DNA of 43,363 bases from an uncultured Aquimarina sp. (GTDB lineage Bacteria; Bacteroidota; Bacteroidia; Flavobacteriales; Flavobacteriaceae), in contig CANMLG010000061.1 in assembly GCA_947498765.1 (NCBI GenBank), positions 1 through 43,363 on the forward strand, read 5' to 3'. Shown here piece by piece: positions 1-9,915 of this stretch. A program made the position numbers and the translations under genes. Positions within the stretch are counted from its first letter, which is position 1. Each line of letters starts with the position of its first letter. Below the pieces are notes generated by a model, which saw only the letters and a list, made by a program, of their open reading frames with translations, was not told the DNA's origin and made no database searches.

Positions 1-189
1 AATCCCTATTTGACTAATCTTCCTATTGTGATTTCTCTTTTGTTCTATACATACTATATATAATAACTCTGTTTTTTGAATAACTATTCTAGCAAACCAA
101 TATCTTAAGATTTATTGCCTTCTTATTTATAACACCCCTAACACTATCATGAATACTGCATAACTATTCCAACAATAAATATCAAAATC

Positions 190-227
190 AAAAAATGATC
201 ACCCTTAAAAAAAGTAATGATCATTTT
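190..227 (-). terminator. Intrinsic terminator after metY
   Basis: A 10-bp perfect inverted repeat (AAAATGATCA at 192-201 and TGATCATTTT at 218-227) lies about 30 bp beyond the metY stop. Read on the minus strand it ends in a run of T. It fits a rho-independent terminator. The rest of 1-189 is AT-rich and I see no gene in it. Confidence 0.6.
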
Positions 228-257
228 ATCATAGTTGTATTATTATAAACATTTAAT

Positions 258-1610
<1,353 letters not shown>

Positions 1611-1638
1611 TTACATTTTACTGGAAATCAAGTCAAAA

Positions 1639-2799
1639 TTACCCTCTAAACAAGAACAATTCATCTTTCATTCCTTCAATTTCCGAACGTTCATTATCTG
1701 TTATATACTGAATGGCTTTAGAAGTAAATACTTGCCCTTTTTCAGTAAGACTAATAACTCCTTTTTGAATCGAAATCATATTATTTTTAGAAGCTAAATC
1801 CAATACTGATTTAGCTCGTACCTCTTGCCAATTAATATGTTCATTTAAATGATTTACATGACGCTCTTCTTCTTCGGCATGGTTTTGAATATGTAATAAA
1901 AAAGTAAGTAACATTACCTCTTTACGTTGTTGTTTTTGTCTGTACAATACAGAAAATAAACCTTTATTGGGCGCAAATAAGTAGGTTAGCAAAAATAAAA
2001 CTCCCAAAACAGTAGTAATAGCACCTGCAATAGAAGCGTCTAATACATGAGCCAACCAATAGCCCGAAATTGCTGAAAATACACCAACAAACACCGCTCC
2101 TATTAATAATTTTTTCAAATCATTAGTTAATAAATAGACCGTAGCTGCAGGCGCTATCATTAATGCCACAACCAATATGGCTCCAACCGCGTCAAAAGCA
2201 CCAACAGTAGTTACTGATGCTACAGACATTAAGCCATAATGCATTACTACTGGCGAAAAGCCCAAAGCTGCAGCTAAGCCTTGATCAAAAGTACTTACCT
2301 TTAATTCTTTATAAAAAGTAACTAAAAGAAGTAATGTCACTATTAAAATAAAACCCACAACCCATAACGCTTTAGGTCCTAAATCAGCTCCACTAAATAA
2401 CAATCTATCAAACGGAGCAAAAGCCAATTCGCCCAATAAAACGGCATCAATATCCAAATGCACATCGTTTGCATTGAGTGCAATCAAAATAACACCTACA
2501 CTAAACATAGCCGGAAAAACCAATCCAATAGCCGTATCTTCTTTTACCAAACCCGTTTTCTGAATAAACTCAACTAACACAACAGTAATTACACCTGTCA
2601 AAGCGGCTAATAATATATTTAAAGGAGAAGCTAAATCATGCGTTATAAAAAAGCCTATTACTATTCCTGGTAATATCGAATGACTAATAGCATCACTTAT
2701 CAAAGACATTTTTCGTAATACCAAAAACACTCCTGGTAAAGCACAAGCTGCCGCAACAACAGCTGCTATTAATTGTATTTCAATTTGAGCACTACTCAT
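1639..2799 (-). CDS. Metal ABC transporter permease with C-terminal winged-helix-like tail
   Basis: 386 aa. Residues about 1-280 form the multi-helix permease of the ZnuB/MntB/TroC (ABC-3) family, with the hallmark LRKMSLISDAISHSILPGI stretch near the N-terminus that contacts the ATPase, and further hydrophobic helices throughout. Residues about 290-386 are soluble and resemble the winged-helix part of DtxR/MntR-type regulators (LASKNNMISIQKGVISLTEK), an extension absent from classical ZnuB. Its start overlaps the end of the upstream permease gene by 8 bp, so the two are translationally coupled and probably form a heterodimeric channel. The operon's regulator and receptor lie further upstream. 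The metal (Mn, Zn or Fe) cannot be told from sequence alone. Confidence 0.9.
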   Translation of the reverse strand: MSSAQIEIQLIAAVVAAACALPGVFLVLRKMSLISDAISHSILPGIVIGFFITHDLASPLNILLAALTGVITVVLVEFIQKTGLVKEDTAIGLVFPAMFSVGVILIALNANDVHLDIDAVLLGELAFAPFDRLLFSGADLGPKALWVVGFILIVTLLLLVTFYKELKVSTFDQGLAAALGFSPVVMHYGLMSVASVTTVGAFDAVGAILVVALMIAPAATVYLLTNDLKKLLIGAVFVGVFSAISGYWLAHVLDASIAGAITTVLGVLFLLTYLFAPNKGLFSVLYRQKQQRKEVMLLTFLLHIQNHAEEEERHVNHLNEHINWQEVRAKSVLDLASKNNMISIQKGVISLTEKGQVFTSKAIQYITDNERSEIEGMKDELFLFRG

Positions 2800-3919
2800 T
2801 GTTCCCTACATTTTGATTAAACAATTGTGATGCTTTTTGATAACCTTCGGTGGTCATTGACCACATTTGACCGTTTATCTTTATTAATTCTTGATCTTCT
2901 AACTCTTTCAACGTATTTACCGAATAGCCTAAAAAATTATTCAAAATTTTAATGGCATGAGGTCTCGAAATATCTTCGTGCGTTTGCGCTATTTCATACA
3001 TTACCGATAAGGTTTTAAATAACTTTAATGCCTTACGATTTTTATATTTTCTAATTTGTTTGAAAAGTATTCCCCTTTCGGGAGAAAAAATAAAAGAAAT
3101 TAGCACAAAAAATGAAGCCACTAACACAATTACTGGCCCTGTTGACAATCCACTAGTTGACGCACTAATCGCTGTACCAAATACTCCAGAAAAAGCTCCG
3201 AAAACAGCAGCCAAAACTACCATAACCCCTAAACTATTTGTCCATTGCCTTGCTGCTGCTGCTGGTGCTAACAGCATTGCACTCATTAACACCACTCCTA
3301 CCGTTTGCAAACCTAAAACAATAGCTAATACAATAAAACTGGTAATTAACACATCTAAAAAACGCACATTAAAACCTAAGGTTTTGGTATAGTCTGCATC
3401 AAATAACAACAGCTTTAATTCCTTCCAAAAAAACAACAATACCAATACACTCAAAAGAGCTACTCCCGAAAGTAACCAAACATCCGACACTAACAATGTA
3501 GCTGCTTGCCCAAATAAATACTTATCTAAACCCGCTTGGTTGGCATTTGGTTGTTTTTGAATATAAGTCAACAACAACATCCCTACTCCAAAAAATAAAG
3601 AAAGCACCAAGCCAAGAGCCGTATCCGATTTTAAATGTGTTTTAGAAATCATTCCTTTAATCCAAAATGTCCCTAGTAAACCACTAATCAAAGCTCCTAA
3701 AAGCAATGCTGCTGGGCTTTTAGTTTCGGTAATTAAAAAAGCAATGGCAATACCAGGTAAAGCGGCATGCGAAATGGCATCTCCTAATAAACTTTGTTTT
3801 CTCAACACCGCAAAACTACCCAACATACCACAAACAGCCCCCAATACGGCAGTACCTAATGTAATTACTTGAAGTGTGTAATCTTCTGATAGTAGTTTTA
3901 TGTATTCTAGTATATTGAT
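2792..3919 (-). CDS. Metal ABC transporter permease, start codon displaced by repeat
   Basis: Second ABC-3 family permease of the operon, with the motif LRKQSLLGDAISHAALPGI and the same architecture as its neighbour: helices, then a soluble C-terminal winged-helix-like region (about the last 80 residues). The first usable canonical start is a TTG at 3842-3844, but it would cut off the first membrane helix. The frame stays open upstream and reads as sensible permease N-terminus (ILEYIKLLSEDYTLQVITLG) back to an ATC codon at 3917-3919; an in-frame TAA follows at 3932-3934 within the heptamer repeat. I therefore extend the gene to 3919, suspecting a former ATG changed to ATC or lost when the repeat element arrived. 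Function could be impaired. Start uncertain, identity firm. Confidence 0.85.
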   Translation of the reverse strand: MNILEYIKLLSEDYTLQVITLGTAVLGAVCGMLGSFAVLRKQSLLGDAISHAALPGIAIAFLITETKSPAALLLGALISGLLGTFWIKGMISKTHLKSDTALGLVLSLFFGVGMLLLTYIQKQPNANQAGLDKYLFGQAATLLVSDVWLLSGVALLSVLVLLFFWKELKLLLFDADYTKTLGFNVRFLDVLITSFIVLAIVLGLQTVGVVLMSAMLLAPAAAARQWTNSLGVMVVLAAVFGAFSGVFGTAISASTSGLSTGPVIVLVASFFVLISFIFSPERGILFKQIRKYKNRKALKLFKTLSVMYEIAQTHEDISRPHAIKILNNFLGYSVNTLKELEDQELIKINGQMWSMTTEGYQKASQLFNQNVGNNE

Positions 3920-3920
3920 A

Positions 3921-3997
3921 GTGGTTAGTGGTTAGTGGTTAGTGGTTAGTGGTTAGTGGTTAGTGGTTAGTGGTTAGTGGTTAGTGGTTAGTGGTTA
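3921..3997 (+). repeat. Heptamer tandem repeat GTGGTTA x 11
   Basis: Eleven exact, uninterrupted copies of the 7-bp unit GTGGTTA fill 77 bp between the permease start and the stop codon of the four-helix-bundle gene, which ends 3 bp away. A degenerate inverted copy (CTAACCACTAAGAACTAAGAA) lies at the other side of that gene at 4411-4435. The unit is not a multiple of three, and copy number could vary by slippage. See the finding on the inserted element. Confidence 0.95.
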
Positions 3998-4000
3998 AAA

Positions 4001-4369
4001 TTAATTTTTATTATTTAAATATTTCTTTAGACCCGATATCATTTTTGATAATTCAGCTAATTGCTTCCTTATATTTTTATCATTATCTTCTGTTATAAAA
4101 GCTCTTCGTTTAGATATTGTTGAACACAGAACACACTCATTTAACGAATCTAGAGCCATTTGCAAAAATCTATTAAATTGCTTATCAGTATCAGCCGAGC
4201 CTTCTGCTATATTTAAAGCTATGGAAATAGATGCTCTTGTAAATTGAGATACTAAACCATACTTTTCTGAATTAGGAAATGAATCACATATATCATAAAC
4301 GCAATCAACAAAATCTAATGCTTTCTGATATACTTTTAAGTCTTCAAACCTAAATTTAACTTCTTCCAT
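4001..4369 (-). CDS. Four-helix-bundle protein (S23 / 23S rRNA intervening-sequence type)
   Basis: 122 aa, the typical size of the four helix bundle family first known from ORFs in 23S rRNA intervening sequences and related to the Avd protein of diversity-generating retroelements. Family marks are the start (FRFEDLKVYQKALDF), the QFTRASISIALNIAEG segment of helix 2, and the FLQMALDSLNE helix. Entirely helical, no signal peptide. The biochemical function of the family is unknown; a nucleic-acid-binding role is only suspected. It sits inside a metal ABC operon to which it has no logical link, with heptamer repeats in inverted orientation at both sides, so I treat it as cargo of a small inserted element. 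Confidence 0.9.
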   Translation of the reverse strand: MEEVKFRFEDLKVYQKALDFVDCVYDICDSFPNSEKYGLVSQFTRASISIALNIAEGSADTDKQFNRFLQMALDSLNECVLCSTISKRRAFITEDNDKNIRKQLAELSKMISGLKKYLNNKN

Positions 4370-4410
4370 AATAAATTATCGAATTATTCATTTAAAAAAT
4401 TACAAAAAAT

Positions 4411-4435
4411 CTAACCACTAAGAACTAAGAACTAC
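4411..4435 (-). repeat. Right-end heptamer repeats, inverted relative to 3921-3997
   Basis: The plus strand reads CTAACCAC then two tandem AAGAACT/TAAGAAC-like heptamers. CTAACCAC is the reverse complement of the GTGGTTAG unit on the other side of the four-helix-bundle gene, so the two ends form an imperfect terminal inverted repeat that could pair in RNA. Confidence 0.6.
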
Positions 4436-4447
4436 AATCTAAAAAAC

Positions 4448-5194
4448 CTACTTCTGAACACTAACTTTGTAATTAATCCCATAAGTTTTAGTTAAATTAT
4501 CATCGTTAAAAATTTCTTTAACAGGGCCGGTGGCAATCTTTTTTACATTCAAAAAGGTAACCCAGTCAAAATATTCGGGCACTGTTTGCAAATCGTGATG
4601 TACTACAATAACTGTTTTACCTGCTTTTCGTAATTCTTTTAATAGGTTTATTATAGCAATTTCTGTGGTGGCATCTACTCCTTGGAAAGGTTCGTCCATA
4701 AAATAAATAGCCGCGTTTTGCACTAAGGCTCGTGCTAAAAACACACGTTGTTGCTGCCCCCCAGACAATTGACTTATTTGCCTACTTTTAAAAGAAAGCA
4801 TCCCTACTTTTTCTAAAGCTTCTAGGGCTTGTTTTTTTTGTACCTGCCCTGGACGTTTAATCCAGCCTAAACTCCCATAAGTCCCCATAAGCACAACATC
4901 AAGTGCTGTAGTAGGAAAATCCCAATCTACCGATCCTTTTTGAGGTACATAAGCCACTAATGAACGTTGTTGTTTATATGATTTCCCAAAGACAGTTACC
5001 TTCCCAGCAATGGGTTTTATAATACCTAAAATGGATTTTATTAATGTTGATTTTCCTGCTCCATTAGGACCAACAATAGCCATTAAAACACCTTCGGGAA
5101 TAGCCAAATCAATATCCCACAATACAGGTTTGTAGTTGTAAGCAACGGTTAAATCGTCTACTTTTATGGCGTATTTCTGACTATCCTTATCCAT
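4448..5194 (-). CDS. Metal ABC transporter ATP-binding protein
   Basis: 248 aa ABC ATPase of the ZnuC/MntA/TroB group. Walker A is GPNGAGKST near residue 43, the signature is LSGGQQQR, Walker B is IYFMDEP, and the switch histidine lies in VIVVHHDLQ. It energises import through the two permeases downstream (2792-3919 and 1639-2799). It starts 2 bp after the binding-protein gene ends, which argues for co-transcription. The permeases are now separated from it by about 530 bp holding the four-helix-bundle element. Confidence 0.93.
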   Translation of the reverse strand: MDKDSQKYAIKVDDLTVAYNYKPVLWDIDLAIPEGVLMAIVGPNGAGKSTLIKSILGIIKPIAGKVTVFGKSYKQQRSLVAYVPQKGSVDWDFPTTALDVVLMGTYGSLGWIKRPGQVQKKQALEALEKVGMLSFKSRQISQLSGGQQQRVFLARALVQNAAIYFMDEPFQGVDATTEIAIINLLKELRKAGKTVIVVHHDLQTVPEYFDWVTFLNVKKIATGPVKEIFNDDNLTKTYGINYKVSVQK

Positions 5195-5196
5195 TA

Positions 5197-6117
5197 TTAT
5201 TTTAATCCATTTACAATTGTTGACATATTATGTGTATACATACCAACATAGGTTGCTTCTGGTGTATTAGTGGTTCCTAAAGCATCCGAAAACAATTCCC
5301 CTCCAATTACTACCTCGTGATTTTTTGATTGCACCGAAGCTTGTAATGCCTCGATAGTTCGTTTAGGCACCGAGCTTTCCACAAAAATGGCTTTTACATT
5401 TTTTTCAATAATAAAGTTAGCCAAATTTTGAACATCCTGGACGCCTGCCTCTGTTGCTGTTGATAAGCCTTGTAGACCTACTACCTGAAAATCATATAAC
5501 TTTCCAAAATAATTAAAGGCGTCGTGTGCCGTAATCAAAATTCTTTTTTCTGTAGGCAGTGTACTTACTAAGTTTTCATTTTGTTGTTTTAAAGACTTGA
5601 GGCTTGCTATATAATTAGAAGCATTTTTAAGGTATGCCTCCTTATTTTTTGCATCTAACTTCCCTAATTCTGCAGCAGCATATGTAACACACTGTATCCA
5701 ATAATCTATTTGAAACCAAATATGCGGATCGTAATTTGAAGCAAAATTTTCGGAAACAATGAGCTTTTCTTTTGCTAAACAATCGGACAATGCTATTGTT
5801 TTTTTATTACTATGTTTCATTTTTTCAAAAACATCCTCTAATTTCCCTTCAAGGTGTAAACCGTTATAAAAAATAACATCTGCTTGTGTTAATTTTGTTA
5901 CATCCCCTTCACTTGCCTTATACAAATGTGGGTCTACTCCGCTTCCCATTAAACCTTGAACAGACACTTTATCACCTCCTATGCTTGAGATCATATCAGT
6001 AATCATTGTTGTAGTGGTAACAATGTTTAATTTTCCATTGGTACTTTTTTCTTTTTTACCACAAGCAAGTAATGATAAAGCCAATAAAAGAGAAACTACT
6101 CGTATATACTTTTCCAT
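5197..6117 (-). CDS. Metal ABC transporter substrate-binding lipoprotein (ZnuA/MntA/TroA type)
   Basis: 306 aa cluster A-I binding protein. The N-terminus is a lipoprotein signal with lipobox LLACG (Cys about residue 19). Likely metal ligands are seen in [20 protein letters not shown] and [11 protein letters not shown], plus an acidic residue in the last quarter, the three-His/one-acid pattern of this family. There is no His-rich loop of the sort common in zinc-specific ZnuA, which mildly favours Mn or Fe, but this is weak. It would capture metal delivered to the periplasm by the TonB-dependent receptor encoded just upstream and hand it to the permease pair. Confidence 0.93.
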   Translation of the reverse strand: MEKYIRVVSLLLALSLLACGKKEKSTNGKLNIVTTTTMITDMISSIGGDKVSVQGLMGSGVDPHLYKASEGDVTKLTQADVIFYNGLHLEGKLEDVFEKMKHSNKKTIALSDCLAKEKLIVSENFASNYDPHIWFQIDYWIQCVTYAAAELGKLDAKNKEAYLKNASNYIASLKSLKQQNENLVSTLPTEKRILITAHDAFNYFGKLYDFQVVGLQGLSTATEAGVQDVQNLANFIIEKNVKAIFVESSVPKRTIEALQASVQSKNHEVVIGGELFSDALGTTNTPEATYVGMYTHNMSTIVNGLK

Positions 6118-6129
6118 AAACAGGTATTT

Positions 6130-8412
6130 CTAAAAATTATATTTTAAATTAAATACTATATCTCTGCCCGTATTAGGGACACTAAAACCTTCGTAAGTTG
6201 TTTTTAACCTTGACAAATGATCTGTGTACTCTTGATCAAATATATTTTTTACGGCAATACTAAAGCTAATTGCTTTATATGATGCATTAAAACCAAAATC
6301 TACTAAATGATAATCATCATTTTTAAGTTCATTATCTGCAATTCTATTTTGTTCTAAAAAGTTTTGCTGTTGCAAATAAACGCTATTTAATTTAAGTTGT
6401 TTCCCCACACTTATGTCATACGATATTTTTGTGTTAAAATTTACTGGTGGTATAAATGGCAAAGGACTATTATCGCTATTATTACCATAAGTTAATGCCG
6501 CTCCCGTTTGCCAAGTTAATTTTGGTAAAAACTCAGGCACATAATTCAAATTGAATTCTCCTCCAAATAATGTAGCATCTTCTTGCAAATAAGCAAACAC
6601 AGGTAATTCTCCAGTATCTACTGAACGTCTTTCTCCCGTAGGGGCTATAAATATATAGTTTGAAATACTATTGTAAAATGGATTTAAAGTAATATCTAAA
6701 CTGTTACTTTTATAATTAATTGCAAAATCAAATTGTGTTGCCGACTCACTATCTAAATTTGGATCTCCCACCTCAATTTGCCCCGTTCCTCCATGCTCTC
6801 CATTAGATAACAATTCTGAAACATTAGGTGCACGATACCCAGAAGCTACATTAAATCGGAAAGTAAAATTACCCGTATCATATTTTGCTCCAATAGAATA
6901 ATTTAAGGTATTATAGGTTTCATCAAAATCAGAAAAACTGGTAAACTCATTAATTACTACACCATCTGCTTTTACATTTTTACTATCAAAACGCAAACCT
7001 GATTGAAACCTTAACTGATCTGTTGCTTCATAATTAAATAGTCCAAAAATTCCATTTTCGGCACTTGTTCCATCGGGTATTAAAAATACAGACCCTCTAT
7101 TTTCGCTATCCTGAAATAAGCCTTGAGCTCCCAATGTGAGATCAATTTTAGAAGTTTTAATAAGATCTGATACCTTTATGTTATAATTATAGACATCCAA
7201 ATATAAATGCAAATCTGGATTATTTCTCACCTCATTAAACTCCTGCCTATCATTAATAGAATAGCCTAAAGTCAATAATAAATTTGCCTCTTTAATTTTA
7301 AAATTATTCTCTAAGGCAAAAACATGCTGCGTAACATCTTGAAATGGCAGTACAAAATTATCAGCTTGATCTGAAAAAATTGGATCAATTAGATCTATAT
7401 CAAAACTGTTTGTAAACACTGGATTCCCTTCTGTTGGCACTGGTATACCAAAAAAATTATTCAAATAACTATATGTCAACTTTGTACTGTAATTTTCTTT
7501 AATTAACCCCAAAGACACTTTTGCGCTTCTTTCGGAAAAACGTGTGTTAAATACCCGATCAGCTTCAAAATTAGCATCATTTGGCAATTTATAATCTCCT
7601 GCTAAAGTATAACCACCAAAAGCATTTACTTTAAAATCTCCAAAACCTAATTTAACTCCTAGTCTGTTTTGGGTGCTACGTGTATTTGTAAAATACCCGG
7701 ATTCTATTACTCCTTCTACTTTTTGTTTGGTAAAATCCTCATCTACAAAATACAATACACCACCAATAGCATCAGAACCGTATAATAATGAAGCTGGCCC
7801 TTTTATAACCTCGACACTTTTTATACCATTACTACTTACACCCAATCCATGCTCTGCACCCCATTGCTGATTTTCGATTCGGGTTCCTTGAGCATAAGTT
7901 ACTACTCTATTACTTGTTAATCCTCTAATAACAGGTTTCCCTATACTACTCCCCGTACTATTTTGTGATACTCCATTAATATTAGAAATACTTTCGGCCA
8001 AGGTATTAGAACTTGCTTGGTTAATTTCTGATAGTTTCTTTTTTTCTACATTAACTACCAAATCCTTTTGCAATTTAGACCCTGGAACTGAAATTATAAC
8101 TTCATCTAACTGTGTATCAGATTTTAAATTAACATTAATTTTTGCTGTGTTTTTTTGAATACTAATCGTTCTTGTTTGAGAAACTGCCCCTATATATGAG
8201 AAATATACTTCTACCGTTCCAAAGTTTAAGCCACTCAACAAAAAACTACCATTCTCTTTAGTTGTTGTTCCTTTTAATTGCGCTCCTTTTACATAAACCT
8301 CAGCTCCTAAAATTGGTTGATCATCTAAATAAACAATTCCTGAAATTTCACCATTTTGCGCCCATATACCTAATGTAAATAGACACATCCATATCCATAA
8401 TTTATTTTGCAT
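6130..8412 (-). CDS. TonB-dependent outer-membrane receptor, metal-uptake operon
   Basis: 760 aa. Signal peptide to about residue 18 (ends GIWAQ), a CarboxypepD_reg-like beta-sandwich at about 20-100 (GTTTKENGSFLLSGL), the plug at about 115-230 (KPVIRGLTSNRVV, VEVIKGPASLLYGSDAIGG), then a 22-strand-type barrel ending in aromatic-terminated LKYNF. It is sandwiched between a DtxR-type regulator, whose end overlaps its start by 11 bp, and the metal-binding lipoprotein, 12 bp downstream, so its substrate is probably a metal or metal chelate taken up under the regulator's control. The substrate itself is inferred from context only. Confidence 0.92.
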   Translation of the reverse strand: MQNKLWIWMCLFTLGIWAQNGEISGIVYLDDQPILGAEVYVKGAQLKGTTTKENGSFLLSGLNFGTVEVYFSYIGAVSQTRTISIQKNTAKINVNLKSDTQLDEVIISVPGSKLQKDLVVNVEKKKLSEINQASSNTLAESISNINGVSQNSTGSSIGKPVIRGLTSNRVVTYAQGTRIENQQWGAEHGLGVSSNGIKSVEVIKGPASLLYGSDAIGGVLYFVDEDFTKQKVEGVIESGYFTNTRSTQNRLGVKLGFGDFKVNAFGGYTLAGDYKLPNDANFEADRVFNTRFSERSAKVSLGLIKENYSTKLTYSYLNNFFGIPVPTEGNPVFTNSFDIDLIDPIFSDQADNFVLPFQDVTQHVFALENNFKIKEANLLLTLGYSINDRQEFNEVRNNPDLHLYLDVYNYNIKVSDLIKTSKIDLTLGAQGLFQDSENRGSVFLIPDGTSAENGIFGLFNYEATDQLRFQSGLRFDSKNVKADGVVINEFTSFSDFDETYNTLNYSIGAKYDTGNFTFRFNVASGYRAPNVSELLSNGEHGGTGQIEVGDPNLDSESATQFDFAINYKSNSLDITLNPFYNSISNYIFIAPTGERRSVDTGELPVFAYLQEDATLFGGEFNLNYVPEFLPKLTWQTGAALTYGNNSDNSPLPFIPPVNFNTKISYDISVGKQLKLNSVYLQQQNFLEQNRIADNELKNDDYHLVDFGFNASYKAISFSIAVKNIFDQEYTDHLSRLKTTYEGFSVPNTGRDIVFNLKYNF

Positions 8413-9058
8413 GTATTAATTGTATTAAAAAAGTAAATTGTTTGTTAAGCACTACAACAGTCTCATTTATTTTTACTTGGGTCATTCCCATGCTTATAAA
8501 TTGTTTTTCTACTTCTATTTGAGCTCCGCTTGTTATTCCGTTTGCACTACAAAAGTCAAAGAATTCTTCTCCATCACTTTGTAATCTTGCAATTTGATAA
8601 CTTCCTTTTTCAGCCTCTCCTAAAGTAATTACCTCTTTAACTTTGGGTAATTCCCCTTTTGAATTTGGGATAGGGTCACCATGCGGATCATAATCTGGAA
8701 ACCCTAAATATTCATGAATTTTATCTGCTAAAAAGTCTGACGTTTCATGTTCTAGCAATTCTGCTTCTCTATGAATTTCGTGTAACGACAAATCAAGTAA
8801 TTTAAACAATAAAGCCTCCCATAAACGATGCTTACGAATCACTTTTAGTGCCATGACATCACCACTAGGAGTTAATTTTAATTCCTGATACTTTTCATAA
8901 TCCAACAAACCTTTACTAGCTAATTTTTTAGCCATATCAGTAGCCGCTGCACTAGAAATATTTAATTTCTTAGCAATAGTACTGGGCTTTGTATCAAATT
9001 CACTCCTTGACTTATTCTTATAAATAGCCTTTACAAAATTTTCTATAGCTACAGACAT
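8402..9058 (-). CDS. DtxR/MntR-family metal-dependent transcriptional regulator
   Basis: 218 aa. N-terminal winged helix (about residues 1-65, with KPSTIAKKLNISSAAATDM as the recognition region), metal-binding and dimerisation helices (about 70-140, with LHEIHREAELLEHETSDF and the conserved DYDPHGDPIP), and a C-terminal FeoA/SH3-like domain (about 145-218). Members repress metal-uptake genes when loaded with Mn(II) or Fe(II). It is the first gene of the operon and overlaps the TonB receptor gene, so it most likely regulates its own operon. I could not identify a clear operator by eye in the 9059-9150 leader. Confidence 0.92.
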   Translation of the reverse strand: MSVAIENFVKAIYKNKSRSEFDTKPSTIAKKLNISSAAATDMAKKLASKGLLDYEKYQELKLTPSGDVMALKVIRKHRLWEALLFKLLDLSLHEIHREAELLEHETSDFLADKIHEYLGFPDYDPHGDPIPNSKGELPKVKEVITLGEAEKGSYQIARLQSDGEEFFDFCSANGITSGAQIEVEKQFISMGMTQVKINETVVVLNKQFTFLIQLIHAK

Positions 9059-9155
9059 AAGGCTTGTTTAATTTATTTTTTAAGCTTACTTAAATTTAAT
9101 ACAAAGTTATACTAAATTTTTAATTTTGCTAGCTTTTACTAAAATAATAAGCACT

Positions 9156-9187
9156 AAAAAAACCTTTACAGAATTACTGCAAAGGCT
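9156..9187 (-). terminator. Intrinsic terminator of the 9215-9655 gene
   Basis: Stem CCTTTACAG (9163-9171) and CTGCAAAGG (9177-9185) with one wobble/mismatch and a 5-nt loop; the minus strand continues into a run of seven T. It lies just beyond the stop of the small secreted-protein gene and before the regulator's promoter region. Confidence 0.65.
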
Positions 9188-9214
9188 TTATATAATTGTT
9201 ATTATAATATTATT

Positions 9215-9655
9215 TTAAATTTTTGAAGTCACTTTTACTCCTACAACTTCTTCATTTGATACAAGATTCTCCCAAACATGCATTGGTGCATGATACATAC
9301 TTAATCTATATTTGTAATGACTACTTGGTCTTATTTTAGACTCTGGAAACAATTTTATACTCAGGTCTTTGGTTCCTTTGTTTCTTCCTTTAAGTTCTAC
9401 AATAGCATTTCCAACTACTTTATCATATTTATCCACTAATTCGAGATAAATTGTTGCACTTTTTTTAGTAAAATATTCAATTTTAAAATGATCAAATTGC
9501 TTATTTCTTCTACTTAAAATCATTTCGGGGTTGTTATCAAATTTCACATAAGACTTTTTCTTTTGAGCATAAGTAAAATTCAATAGTGAAATAAAAAAAA
9601 TAAAACTTAGAAAATGTTTCTTTTTGAGCTTTTTTGAGAATGTAAAATAATACAT
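9215..9655 (-). CDS. Small exported protein of unknown function
   Basis: 146 aa, not recognised. A basic N-terminus (KKLKKKH), a hydrophobic segment and the end NFTYAQ look like a Sec signal peptide cleaved near residue 30. The mature part is about 115 aa, basic, with predicted beta strands (YLELVDKYDKVVGNAIVELKG), which might be a small immunoglobulin-like or C2-like sandwich. It stands alone with its own terminator between the metal operon and the divergent comM gene. It could be a periplasmic or surface protein; no function is claimed. Confidence 0.7.
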   Translation of the reverse strand: MYYFTFSKKLKKKHFLSFIFFISLLNFTYAQKKKSYVKFDNNPEMILSRRNKQFDHFKIEYFTKKSATIYLELVDKYDKVVGNAIVELKGRNKGTKDLSIKLFPESKIRPSSHYKYRLSMYHAPMHVWENLVSNEEVVGVKVTSKI

Positions 9656-9915
9656 GTTTTAATTAGTTTTGTATTTGTTAGTTGATCAAATATAAACTTC
9701 TAATAATCAACAACAAAAAAATTAAAACTCCATCTAGACTCAATGTCACTGATTAAATACTTCAAAAAAACACAAATATTTGACATACAGATAATTAACT
9801 TAATCATGTCAAAACAAAAAAATAATAAAAACACAAACAAACAAAAAAAGATCAATCTTATCATACTAATTTTCAATTTATTAAATGTAAATTCATCATT
9901 TTGAATATGTAAAAT

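Noticed and set aside
3921..3997. Short direct repeats as a possible CRISPR array
   Set aside because: The unit is 7 bp with no spacers and no cas genes; it is a simple tandem repeat next to a four-helix-bundle gene.
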